Shown here piece after piece: positions 26,496-35,432 of a DNA stretch of 64,000 bases. The stretch is from Pseudomonas sp. MF4836 (lineage in GTDB: Bacteria > Pseudomonadota > Gammaproteobacteria > Pseudomonadales > Pseudomonadaceae), in assembly GCF_002018875.1 (NCBI RefSeq), contig NZ_MVOL01000017.1:1-64000 (forward strand), written 5' to 3'. Every line of letters starts with the position of its first letter. Positions within the stretch are counted from its first letter, which is position 1. The notes beneath the pieces are model-generated. The model was not told the DNA's origin, did no database searches, and saw only the letters and a list, made by a program, of their open reading frames with translations. Both the position numbers and the translations under genes were made by a program.

Positions 26496-27758
26496 ATGAG
26501 CACCGTCGAACCCAACCCCGCCACGCAACCGTTGCAAGAACAGGCCCCCGTGCGCCTCCTGCACAGCGAGGCCGAGGCCATTGCCGTAGCCCGGGAGATA
26601 GCCAGGGAAATTGCCGAGATTGCCGCCGACAGCCAGGCCAACGGCCAGTTGCCACGGCGCCAGGCACAGTTGTTATCGGAAAGTGGCCTGACCGCCATCG
26701 GCGTGCCCAAGGCCTTTGGCGGTCTGGGCGCCTCGGTGCAGACCATTGTTGAAACCGTGCGCCTGATTTCCGTGGCCGACGGCGGTGTCGGCCAGTTGCT
26801 GCAGATCCATAACGTGATGCTGCGCGGGATCTTCAATGGCTACCCGGATGAGGTCCGAGACCGCCTGATCAGCGATGTGTTGGCCGGCAAGCGCTTCGGC
26901 AACGCTCTCGCGGAAATCGGCGGCAAGAACAAGTTTGCGCTCAAGACCCGGGTCGAGCGCCGCGCGGACGGCAAGCTGATCCTCAATGGCAGCAAGTTCT
27001 ACTCCACCGGCTCGTACCTGGCCGAGTGGATCTCCCTCACCGCCGCCAGCGAAGACGGCGCCGCCGGGGTGCTGCTCAACCGCAATACCCCGGGCCTGAC
27101 CCTGGTCGACGACTGGGACGCCTTCGGCCAGAAAAACTCGGTCAGCGGCACTGTGATTTTCGACAACATCGAGCTGGACGAGCGCTTCGTTTCACAGCGC
27201 AAGGGGCCGATGAAACGCACCGGGCTGACCTTCCCGCAGATCCTGCACGCGGCCATCGACACCGGGATCGCCGCCGGCGCCCTGGGTGCAGCGGTGGAGT
27301 ACCTGAAGCACCACGCCCGGCCCTGGGTCGAGAGCGGTGTGGATTTCGCCAATGAAGAGCCGCACATCATCAAGCAGATCGGTGAATACGCCGTGGCGCT
27401 GCGTGGTGCCGAATCCTTGCTGCGCGATGCGGCGCGGGTTTTCGACCAGCATGAGCTGGACCCGGAAAACAAAGAGCTGCAAGACGAGCTGATTCTCTCG
27501 GTGGCCACCGCCCGCGCCCATTCCGACAGCGCCTCGCTGAAGATCTCCAGCGACATCTTCTCGCTGCTGGGGGCCAGTTCCTCACTGAGCAAATGGAACC
27601 TCGACCGCTTCTGGCGCAACGCCCGGGTCCACACCACCCACGACCCGATCCGCTGGCGCCTGCACCACGTGGGCAACTACTACCTCAACGGCGTCGACCC
27701 TGGCGAATACACCGCGATCCTCAATGCCAAGGAAAAACAGGGCGCCACCCGCAGCTGA
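26496..27758 (+). CDS. SfnB/DszC-like flavin-dependent monooxygenase (acyl-CoA dehydrogenase fold)
   Basis: 420 residues from the ATG at 26496 behind AGAGG. It has an acyl-CoA-dehydrogenase fold without the usual C-terminal catalytic-Glu motif. The typical DszC/SfnB features are 'GNALAEIGGKNKFALKTRV', 'LNGSKFYSTGSYLAEWI' and C-terminal 'NARVHTTHDPIRWRLHHVG'. Such enzymes use reduced flavin and O2 to hydroxylate or S-oxygenate sulfur compounds. SfnB proteins belong to the sigma-54/SfnR sulfur-starvation regulon, in line with the promoter here. An ABC exporter gene pair follows. Confidence 0.85.
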   Translation: MSTVEPNPATQPLQEQAPVRLLHSEAEAIAVAREIAREIAEIAADSQANGQLPRRQAQLLSESGLTAIGVPKAFGGLGASVQTIVETVRLISVADGGVGQLLQIHNVMLRGIFNGYPDEVRDRLISDVLAGKRFGNALAEIGGKNKFALKTRVERRADGKLILNGSKFYSTGSYLAEWISLTAASEDGAAGVLLNRNTPGLTLVDDWDAFGQKNSVSGTVIFDNIELDERFVSQRKGPMKRTGLTFPQILHAAIDTGIAAGALGAAVEYLKHHARPWVESGVDFANEEPHIIKQIGEYAVALRGAESLLRDAARVFDQHELDPENKELQDELILSVATARAHSDSASLKISSDIFSLLGASSSLSKWNLDRFWRNARVHTTHDPIRWRLHHVGNYYLNGVDPGEYTAILNAKEKQGATRS

Positions 27759-27842
27759 CCTGCCGACGCTGTGTGGCGCGGGATCCGGCCCGCGTCACGC
27801 CTGGCCACCGATTTAGCCCCTCCTCCTTGCAACGAGCCTTTC

Positions 27843-29624
27843 ATGATCGAAAAACACCCTCTTTTGCGCAGCCTGGCGATCTACCGGGAAATGCCCTGGC
27901 GCTTTGCCCTGGTGGCCGCGCTGTACATCGCCGTCAACCTGGGGCTGGTCTGGCAGCAATGGCTGATCGGCCATGCCGTGAATGACGTCAGCGCCGGACG
28001 TGCGGTGCTGCGCCAGGCCGATGGCAGCCTGGACGCCAGCCTCGGCTGGTACTGGCTGTGGCTGATGCTGGCGGTGGCCCTGGGCCGTGGCGTGCTGCAA
28101 TACGCCGCCAGCGTGTTGTCCCTGGTGCTCAGCCAGGAACTGCTGACCCGCCTGCGCGAGCGGATCCTGGCTCAGGTCCAGGGCCTGCACCTGGGTTATC
28201 ACTGGCAGCACGGCATGGGCGAGATGATCACCCGCACTACCCGCGACGCCGACAAGGTGCGCGATGCCCTGATCAGCTTCTGGCGCCAGGTGGTGGAAAC
28301 CCCACTGGTGGTGCTGGCCACGGTCGGCCTGCTGAGTTGGTACAACCCGTTGCTGGGGCTGGTGCCGCTGTTGCTGACGGTGTTCGGCCTGGGCATTTTT
28401 GTGTTGCAGACCGAGCGCCTGGTCAGCCTGGACCGAGCGGTGGGCGCCGCTTACGACCGGGTCAACCAGGACCTCAGCGAAGGCATCGGCGGGGTGCGGG
28501 TGATCAAGTCGTTCGGCCTCGAGCACAGCCGCGTACAGCGCTTCGCCGGCCAGGTGGCGCTGTTTGCCGGGCATGCGCGCCAGGCCCTGGCCTACTCCAG
28601 TTCGCGCATTCCCCTGCCCCAGGCAGTGGTCGCCCTGGGCCATGTCTAGATCCTGGTGTACGGCGCGCACCTGGTGGCCGCCGGGCAACTGGGGATCGGC
28701 GAGCTGGTGACCTCGCTGCTGATCGCCACCACCCTGGTGTTTCGCATCGAAGGCATCGGCCGGGTGATGCAGACCTTCGCCGACGCCCGCGCAAGCGCCG
28801 AACGCATCTGGCAACTGCTGGACGAGCCACCGGCCATCCGCAGCGGCAGCGCCCGCCTGCCCGACAGCGCCCTGGGCCTGAAGCTGGAACAGGTCAGCGT
28901 CAGCGCCCCGGGTGGCGGGCTGAACATCCTCGACCAGTGCAGCCTGACCTTGCAGCCGGGAGAGATCGTGGCCCTGGTCGGCGCCACCGGCACTGGCAAG
29001 AGCCTGCTCGCCAGCCTGTTGCCGCGCCTCAGCGACATCAGCGCCGGGCGCCTGCTGCTGGGTTCCGACAGTGCCGGCTGGCACGACATCCGCCAGCTCG
29101 ACCTGAGTGAGCTGCGCCGGCGGGTGCACGTGGTGCCCCAGGAAAGCTTTCTGTTTTCCGACACCCTGGCTGCCAACCTGCGCCTCTGCGCGCCCCAGGC
29201 CAGCGACGAGCAGTTGCGCCATGGCCTGCGCCTGGCTGCGGCCGAAGATGTGCTGGAACGCCTGCCCCAGGGCCTGGCCACGCCCCTGGGCGATCGCGGG
29301 GTGACCCTGTCCGGCGGACAGCGTCAGCGCCTGAGCCTGGCCCGGGCCCTGCTCGGCACCCCGGACATTCTCTGCCTTGACGACGCCACCAGTGCCCTGG
29401 ATGCCATCAGCGAGCGCCAGGTGCTGAACAATATCCGTCAGTTGCGCCGCGACCAGGGGCGCGCCACCACCCTGCTGGTGATCTCCAGCAAGCTGTCGAC
29501 CATTCTCCTGGCCGACCGGGTGCTGATGCTGCAACACGGAAAAATCGCCGCCAGCGGCACCCACGCCGAACTGCTGCACAGCAATCCGGACTACCGCGAC
29601 CTGTTGGGGATCGACCATGGCTAA
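27843..29624 (+). pseudogene. ABC exporter half-transporter interrupted by an in-frame TAG
   Basis: Without the TAG at 28647-28649 this is one 593-residue ABC exporter: six-helix membrane domain, then an ATPase with Walker A 'VGATGTGKSL' and signature 'LSGGQRQRLSLA'. The TAG falls in the membrane domain (context 'VVALGHV-stop-ILVYGAHLV') with perfect frame and homology on both sides. A single TGG-to-TAG change would explain it. The ATPase is the degenerate partner of a heterodimer: Asp replaces the Walker B Glu ('CLDDATSALD') and Ser replaces the H-loop His ('VISSKLST'). It overlaps the next gene by 8 bases. Either a recent nonsense mutation, a sequencing error or suppressed amber. Confidence 0.8.
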
Positions 29625-31482
29625 TCCAATCGCCGGCAAGGCCCTGAGCGATATCGAAATCGAAGAACTGCTGGCCAGGAAAGCCCTGGACCGCAGCATG
29701 TTCAGCCGGCTGCTGCCATTGCTGGGGCCGATCCGGGGGCAGATCTTCAGTGTGATCGGCATCGAAGTGCTGCTGGTGCTCACGGTGTTTCTGCGGCCGT
29801 GGTTCGTGCGCGAACTGCTGGACCGTGGGCTGGTGCTGCACGAACAGCACTGGTTGCTGGATGAACGTCTGGTGCTGTGGCTCGGCCTGGGACTGGCGGC
29901 CAGTTGGCTCGGGCGCTTCCTGCTGGCCGGGCTGTCGCAGTTTGTGGCCGGCAGCGCGGCGATTCGCGTGCTCAACGACCTGCGGGTCAGGGTGTTTGCC
30001 CATGTGCAGTCACTGAGTGTCAGCTATTTCGACCGAACCAAGGCCGGGCGCATCATTTCCCGCGCCGACCGCGATGTCGACAGCCTCGAACCGCTGCTGA
30101 TCCAGGGCCCGCCGGAGCTGCTGGGGGCCCTGCTGCGCTGCGGCCTGGCCTCGGTCATGCTGTGGCGCATCGAGCCCCGGTTCTTTCTCAGCCTGGCGGC
30201 CACCGTGCCCTTGCTGGTGCTGGCAACCTGGAGTTTCAAGCGCATTTCCCAGCGCAACTGGGCCAAGGTCGCGGAAAACCGCAGCCGCTTTACCGCGCAC
30301 TTGGTGGAAAGCGTCAGCGGCGCGCGCATGTTGCAACAGTGCGCCCAGGAAACACCGAACCTGCGGCGCTACCGCGGTCTGCTGGACGACTTCAATCAGG
30401 CGCTGATTCGCGGCAGCCTGCGCTCCAGTTGGTTCGCGCCGTTTACCGCGCTGCTCAGCTCGGCGGGCATGGCTGTGCTGTTGCTGGTGGGCGGCTACGG
30501 CCTGGCGCAGGCGGACGTGACGGTGGGTCAGGTGGCGGAAAGCCTGTTCTACGTGTTCCTGTTTCTGGGGCCATTGCAGGAACTGTCGGACCTGTTCGAA
30601 CGCTACGCCACCGGTTCGGCCTCGGCCCAGCGCATCTTCCTGCTGCTGGACACCAAGCCGCAGATCAACGACATCCCGGAGCCGCGCAGCCTGGGCCGGG
30701 CCCGGGGCGCGGTGCGTTTCGAGCGTGTGCGCTTCGCTTATGACCCCGCGGCCAAGACCCCGGTGATCAATGACCTGGACCTGGAGATTGCGGCCGGCGA
30801 AGTGCTGGCGATTGTCGGCCCCTCGGGCCATGGCAAGAGCACCCTGGTGCAGTTGCTGACGCGCTTTTACGAGGTCCAGTCGGGGGCGGTGAAGCTCGAT
30901 GGCATCGACATTCGCGACCTGGCCCAGCACGAGCTGCGGCGCAGCGTTGGGGTGGTGTTGCAGGACAACGTGCTGTTCAGCGGCAGCATCCTCGACAACC
31001 TGCGCCTGGCCGCGCCCCATGCCGACGATGCCGCGCTGATTGCCGCGGCCCGGGAACTGGGCGCCGACGAGGTGCTGGAGCGCCTGCCCCATCAGTACCA
31101 GACCGAAGTCGGGCCGCTGGGCAGCCACCTGAGCCATGGCCAGCGGCAACTGGTGTGCCTGGTGCGCGCCTACCTCGCGGACCCGGCGGTGCTGGTGCTG
31201 GACGAGGCCACCTCGGCGGTCGACATCCACACCGAACGCCGCATCCAGCGGGCCTTTCGCCGCCTGTGCCAGGGCCGCACCGCCATCATCATTGCCCATC
31301 GCCTGGCGACCATCCGCGACGCCGACCGCATCGCCGTGATCCGCCATGGGCGCCTGGTGGAACAAGGCCCCCACCACCAGTTGATCGACCAGGGCGGCGC
31401 CTATGCGGCGCTGTACCAGACCTACCTGCGCAGCGCCGAAACCGGGGCCAGCATCGACGAAATCAGCGCCACCACCGCCTAA
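29617..31482 (+). CDS. ABC exporter half-transporter (catalytic subunit of a heterodimer)
   Basis: A 621-residue fused membrane-ATPase exporter half. Walker A 'VGPSGHGKST', Walker B 'LVLDEATSAVD' with catalytic Glu, and H-loop 'IIAHRLAT' are intact, but the signature is LSHGQ instead of LSGGQ. That is the complement of the degenerate sites in the upstream half, so the pair would form one good and one poor ATP site, as in TM287/288- or TAP-type heterodimers. The role inside a sulfur operon may be export of a product or toxic intermediate; the cargo is unknown. Confidence 0.9.
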   Translation: MANPIAGKALSDIEIEELLARKALDRSMFSRLLPLLGPIRGQIFSVIGIEVLLVLTVFLRPWFVRELLDRGLVLHEQHWLLDERLVLWLGLGLAASWLGRFLLAGLSQFVAGSAAIRVLNDLRVRVFAHVQSLSVSYFDRTKAGRIISRADRDVDSLEPLLIQGPPELLGALLRCGLASVMLWRIEPRFFLSLAATVPLLVLATWSFKRISQRNWAKVAENRSRFTAHLVESVSGARMLQQCAQETPNLRRYRGLLDDFNQALIRGSLRSSWFAPFTALLSSAGMAVLLLVGGYGLAQADVTVGQVAESLFYVFLFLGPLQELSDLFERYATGSASAQRIFLLLDTKPQINDIPEPRSLGRARGAVRFERVRFAYDPAAKTPVINDLDLEIAAGEVLAIVGPSGHGKSTLVQLLTRFYEVQSGAVKLDGIDIRDLAQHELRRSVGVVLQDNVLFSGSILDNLRLAAPHADDAALIAAARELGADEVLERLPHQYQTEVGPLGSHLSHGQRQLVCLVRAYLADPAVLVLDEATSAVDIHTERRIQRAFRRLCQGRTAIIIAHRLATIRDADRIAVIRHGRLVEQGPHHQLIDQGGAYAALYQTYLRSAETGASIDEISATTA

Positions 31483-31488
31483 AAGCCC

Positions 31489-31632
31489 TGTAGCCGCTGC
31501 CAGAAGCTGCGCTGTCCAGGCCTGTGTCGGTGATTCATCAGCTAGATGCAAGGCGCCTGTCCGGGCCAGCTCAGCCTCGCGGGCTCGGCAGCGGCTACAG
31601 CTGTAGTCGCTGCCGCAGGCTGCGCTGTTCGG
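31489..31632. repeat. REP-like element cluster
   Basis: Forward copies at about 31489-31517 and 31602-31630 and an inverted piece ('CGGCAGCGGCTACAG') at about 31585-31600. Same family as at 155-183. The cluster separates the exporter operon from the next sigma-54 unit. Confidence 0.7.
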
Positions 31633-31667
31633 GCCCGTGTCGGGGATTAATCAGGCTGTTGCACGCC

Positions 31668-31694
31668 CAGCAGCGATTGCTGACGGGGTGTTGC
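31668..31694. promoter_or_regulatory. Candidate enhancer (UAS) element
   Basis: CAGCA-5 nt-TGCTG inverted repeat overlapping TGCTGACGGGGTGTTGC (31678-31694). This 17-mer recurs exactly at 41207-41223. It lies about 85 bases upstream of the sigma-54 promoter at 31780. Confidence 0.5.
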
Positions 31695-31779
31695 TACAGA
31701 CGCACCCCGGCCGGCGAGCGCTGCGAGTACTGCGCTAAAACCTGCGGCCCTGCTGGCCGAAACCGCTTAGGGCAGCCCA

Positions 31780-31795
31780 TGGCATGGCCGTTGCA
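31780..31795 (+). promoter_or_regulatory. Sigma-54 (-24/-12) promoter for the LLM/DszB-like operon
   Basis: TGGCATGGCCGTTGCA, GG-N10-GC with a perfect TTGCA -12 box, 63 bases before the ATG at 31859. Confidence 0.68.
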
Positions 31796-31858
31796 CTCAC
31801 CCTGGCACGGCGACCTCGCACCCGCGCGGCGCAACGCGTTACTGAATCAGGAGCATCC

Positions 31859-33025
31859 ATGAGCACTGAATTTTTCTGGCGCCTGCCGCTGGGCACCGAC
31901 GGTCCACAGCTGAGCACCGACAAACACAACCGGGGCAGCGCGCAGCATCGCCCCGGCAACATTGCCCCGGGCCGTTTGCCCAATGGCGAGCCCGACGACT
32001 TCACCTACATCGACTACATCGCCCAGGTGGCCAAGGCCGCTGAACTGGCCGGCTTCGAAGGCGCCCTGCTGCCCACTGGCCCCGAGCCCTGGGTGGTGGC
32101 CGCAGCCCTGGCCCGTGAGACCCGGCGCATCAAGTTCCTGATCGCGTTCCAGGCCACCTGGACCCTGCCGGCCTACGCCGCGCAGCAAGCGGCGATCCTG
32201 CAAAACCTCAGCCGCGGGCGCCTGGAGTGGAACATCATCACCGGCGGCAACCCGGCGAGCCAGCGCGCCAATGGCGACTTCCTCGAACATGACCTGCGCT
32301 ACAAGCGCACCGGCGAGTTCCTCGACATCATCCAGGGCCTGTGGGAGAACGAACGCTTCTCCTATGACGGCGATATCTTCCAGCTGGAAAACGGCGCCCT
32401 GCCCCCGGGCCTGCAACATGAACGCAAACCGGGGGTGTACTTCTCCGGGTTCTCCGACGCTGCGCTGGACGTGGCCGCCAGGCACGCCGATGTGTACCTG
32501 AACTGGGCCGAGCCGGTGGACAAGCTCAAGCCGCACATCGAGCGCGTGCGCGAGCTGGCGGACAAGCAGGGACGCAGCGTGCGCTTCGGCCTGCGAGTCG
32601 ACCTGTTCGCCCGGGAAACCGAAGAACAGGCCTGGGCCGACCTGCGCCGCCAGTTCGACAAGCTCGAAGGCAAGAGCAGCGTAGTAGCCAAAGGGTTCAC
32701 CAGCGGTTCCGACTCGGTGGGCGCCGCGCGCCAGACCGCCTACCACCAGAACATCGACCGCTTCGACGACCTGATCATCGGCCCCAACCTCTGGGCCGGT
32801 TTCGCCAAGGCCAAGCCGGGGCCGACTGTGGGCCTGGTGGGCAGCCACCAGAACATCGCCGAACGCCTGGTGGAGTACCGCGATGCCGGGTTCTCGACCT
32901 TTATCCTGGCCGGCAACCCGCACCTGGAAGAAGCCCTGCGCATCGGCCAGGAAGTCCTGCCCCTGGTGCACCAGCGCCCGGTCGCGCAACCCGTGCCCGC
33001 CCCCCACCTTAAAGCCAGCGCCTGA
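31859..33025 (+). CDS. LLM-class FMN-dependent monooxygenase (SsuD/sulfonate type)
   Basis: 388 residues from the ATG at 31859 behind CAGGAG. SsuD-like throughout ('RIKFLIAFQATWTLPAYAAQ', 'IIGPNLWAGFAKAKPG', 'GNPHLEEALRIG'). Relative to E. coli SsuD there is no Cys at the Cys54 region ('PTGPEPWVV'), and the His228 position is Asp ('FGLRVDLFARET'). It therefore probably cleaves a different sulfonate or sulfone. It heads an operon with two DszB-like genes 20 and 36 bases apart. Confidence 0.9.
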   Translation: MSTEFFWRLPLGTDGPQLSTDKHNRGSAQHRPGNIAPGRLPNGEPDDFTYIDYIAQVAKAAELAGFEGALLPTGPEPWVVAAALARETRRIKFLIAFQATWTLPAYAAQQAAILQNLSRGRLEWNIITGGNPASQRANGDFLEHDLRYKRTGEFLDIIQGLWENERFSYDGDIFQLENGALPPGLQHERKPGVYFSGFSDAALDVAARHADVYLNWAEPVDKLKPHIERVRELADKQGRSVRFGLRVDLFARETEEQAWADLRRQFDKLEGKSSVVAKGFTSGSDSVGAARQTAYHQNIDRFDDLIIGPNLWAGFAKAKPGPTVGLVGSHQNIAERLVEYRDAGFSTFILAGNPHLEEALRIGQEVLPLVHQRPVAQPVPAPHLKASA

Positions 33026-33045
33026 GCGCCACCGGAGAGCCCGCA

Positions 33046-34098
33046 ATGACCCAACCCCTCGATACGCTCTGGTACACCCGCTGCCCGGTCCCCACCGGAC
33101 TGGGCATCGCCGTGCAGAAAGGCTGGCTGCAAGACACCCTCGGCGCCCTCGGGACCCAGGTCCAGTCGCTGCGCGAGTCCAGCGACCAGGCGGTACGTGA
33201 ATCACATTTCGATCACAGCCTGCGCCATTCGGTGCGCCATGGCGGCAACATCCCGGCGATCTGGGCCCGGGCCCAAGGTCGCGAGACCCGGGTGATCGGC
33301 CTGTCCTGGGCCGATGAAGTGCAATTGATCCTGACCCGCCATGACAGCGGCATCAAAACCGTCAAGGACCTCAAGGGGCGGCGTTTCGGCCTGCCGGACT
33401 GGGCCGGCGCGCAGATCGACTTCACCCGGGCCCAGGCCCTGCGCGGCCTGGAGAACGCGCTCAAGCTCGAAGGCTTGCAAGTCGGCGACCTGCAGTTGGT
33501 GAACTTCCGCTACGGCGGCACCTTCAGCGACGCCCCGGTGCGCACCGTCAGCGGCACCCCGGTCGGTGCCCAGCCGGGCAACGGGCGCAACCTGGAACTG
33601 GTGGGGCTGCTGCGCGGCGAGGTTGATGCGATCTTCCTCAAGGGCGCCAGCGCCGCCCAGCACGCCCATGATTTCGGCCTGCACACGGTGATCGATACCG
33701 GCTCCCACCCGGACCCGCTGATCCGCAGCAACAACGGCACGCCGCGCACCCTGGCGGTGGACCTGGCCCTGCTCGACGAGCATTTCGACGTGGCCAGCGG
33801 GATTCTCGATTCGGTGCTGCGCGCCGAGCAGTGGGCCCACACCCACGGCGAAGAGACCCGGCGCTACCTGGCCCGGGAAACCAACAGCAGCGAGTACTGG
33901 GTGAATGCCGCCTACGGCGAAGACGCCCATTTGCGCCTGCGCACCGCCCTCGATGAACAGGCCATCGACGCGTTGCAGGACTTCACCCAGTTCCTGCATC
34001 GCTGGCGCTTTATCCCGCACAGCTTCGATGTTCGCGACTGGATCGACCGTCGGCCGCTGGAAGCGCTGCTGGCCACCCCTACCGCACTGGCGGGCTAA
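33046..34098 (+). CDS. DszB-like putative sulfinate desulfinase, copy 1 of a tandem pair
   Basis: 350 residues with no signal peptide. Cys13 lies in 'LWYTRCPVPTGLGIA', and His54 and Arg64 in 'SHFDHSLRHSVRHGGNIP', the same ten-residue spacing as DszB His60/Arg70. 'GEVDAIFLKGASAAQHA' and 'TGSHPDPLIRSNNGTPR' are shared with the next gene. It follows an SsuD-like monooxygenase, the arrangement expected if that enzyme makes a sulfinate and this one releases sulfite. A substrate-binding protein label is likely in databases but lacks an export signal. Confidence 0.72.
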   Translation: MTQPLDTLWYTRCPVPTGLGIAVQKGWLQDTLGALGTQVQSLRESSDQAVRESHFDHSLRHSVRHGGNIPAIWARAQGRETRVIGLSWADEVQLILTRHDSGIKTVKDLKGRRFGLPDWAGAQIDFTRAQALRGLENALKLEGLQVGDLQLVNFRYGGTFSDAPVRTVSGTPVGAQPGNGRNLELVGLLRGEVDAIFLKGASAAQHAHDFGLHTVIDTGSHPDPLIRSNNGTPRTLAVDLALLDEHFDVASGILDSVLRAEQWAHTHGEETRRYLARETNSSEYWVNAAYGEDAHLRLRTALDEQAIDALQDFTQFLHRWRFIPHSFDVRDWIDRRPLEALLATPTALAG

Positions 34099-34134
34099 CC
34101 CGCCGGGTTTCATGGATTCGAACTGAAGACCCTT

Positions 34135-35193
34135 ATGAGCAAACCACTCGATACCCTCTGGTACACCCACAGCCCGGTCCCCACCGGGCTTGGCATCGCG
34201 GTGCAGTCCGGCCGCCTGGCGGAAGCGTTCCTGCCGTTCGGCACCAATATCCAGTCGTTGCGCGAATCCAGCGAACGGGAAGTTCGCGAAGCGCACTACG
34301 ACCACCACTTGCAGAACTCGGTGCGCCACGGCGGCAACATCCCGGCGATCTGGGCCTACGCCAGCGGCGTGCAGACCCGGGTCCTGGGGCTGTCCTGGAG
34401 CGACGAGGTGCAGCTGATCCTGACCACCGCCGAAAGCGGGGTCAAAAGCATCCGCGACCTGAAGAACCGCCGCTTCGGCCTGCCGAAATGGGCCAACGTG
34501 CAGATCGACTTCACCCGCGCCCAGGCCCTGCGCGGCCTGGAGAATGCGCTCAAGCTCGAAGGCCTGAATGTGTCCGACGTCGAGCTGGTGGATTACCCCT
34601 ACGGCGGCACCTACAGCGATGAACAGAAGCAGCATGTGTATGGCTCGGAAGTCAGCCTCGGGGTCAGCCGCTTCAGCCGTCGCAACAACGAACTGATCGG
34701 CCTGCTGCGCGGCGATATCGACGCGATCTTCCTCAAGGGCGCCCATGCCGTGCACCTGGCCAACGAGTTCGGCTTGCACGTGGTGGTCGACACCGGCTCC
34801 CACCCGGACCCGCTGATCCGCAGCAACAACGGCACGCCACGGACCCTGACCGTGGACATCAACCTGTTGCAGGAACATTTCGACGCCAGCGTGAAAATCG
34901 TCGACACCGTGCTGCGCACCGAGCAATGGGCCTGGGCCAACCCCGAGGAAACCCGGCGTTTTCTCGCTCGCGAACTGAACACCAGCGAATACTGGGTGGC
35001 CGCAGCCTACGGCGAAGATGCACACCGGCGCCTACGCACCACCCTGGATGCACGTTCGATCGAAGCGCTGCAAGACTTCACCGACTTCCTCCACCGCTGG
35101 GATTTCATCCCGCGCCGCTTCGACGTCCGCGACTGGATCGACTTCAGCGTCCTGGAAAAAGTCATAGGCTCCACCTCCCGCGTCGCCGTCTGA
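34135..35193 (+). CDS. DszB-like paralogue with Ser at the catalytic Cys position, copy 2
   Basis: 352 residues, clearly a tandem duplicate of the preceding gene: 'QIDFTRAQALRGLENALKLE' is shared exactly. His54 and Arg64 are kept ('AHYDHHLQNSVRHGGNIP'), but position 13 is Ser, codon AGC, in 'LWYTHSPVPTGLG'. A Cys27-to-Ser change inactivates DszB, so this copy may be non-catalytic, use Ser, or bind substrate. No signal peptide. A hairpin follows. Confidence 0.72.
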   Translation: MSKPLDTLWYTHSPVPTGLGIAVQSGRLAEAFLPFGTNIQSLRESSEREVREAHYDHHLQNSVRHGGNIPAIWAYASGVQTRVLGLSWSDEVQLILTTAESGVKSIRDLKNRRFGLPKWANVQIDFTRAQALRGLENALKLEGLNVSDVELVDYPYGGTYSDEQKQHVYGSEVSLGVSRFSRRNNELIGLLRGDIDAIFLKGAHAVHLANEFGLHVVVDTGSHPDPLIRSNNGTPRTLTVDINLLQEHFDASVKIVDTVLRTEQWAWANPEETRRFLARELNTSEYWVAAAYGEDAHRRLRTTLDARSIEALQDFTDFLHRWDFIPRRFDVRDWIDFSVLEKVIGSTSRVAV

Positions 35194-35208
35194 CCCCCTC
35201 CCCTCATG

Positions 35209-35240
35209 CCGGAGTGCGCGCAAGGCGCTCCGGTTGTCTG
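35209..35240 (+). terminator. Hairpin terminator after the DszB-like pair
   Basis: CCGGAGTGC-7 nt-GGCGCTCCGG (9 bp including one G-T) followed by TTGTCTG, 15 bases after the stop. Confidence 0.6.
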
Positions 35241-35432
35241 CCGATAACCCTCCGAGGCTTGAGATTTACGGACTCGAAGTCCATGATCAGGCGCTTACCG
35301 ATGAATTCCGATTCATTACGATTAATGATCAATCATAATAATTCATAGTCGTTTAGACGAAGCGCTGCGATGGTTGCAGGCCAGCACAGTATGTTCCGTT
35401 TTTGCCGCCAACCGATCAGGAGACATTCCGTC

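Noticed and set aside
27813..29975. Long minus-strand frame across the amber-interrupted ABC exporter
   Set aside because: Low-complexity Gln/His/Ala translation; the plus-strand exporter explains the sequence on both sides of the TAG.
35230..35345. Possible tRNA fragment or attachment site in the AT-rich stretch before the antitoxin gene
   Set aside because: No cloverleaf or T-loop consensus could be built and no matching direct repeat was found in the window.
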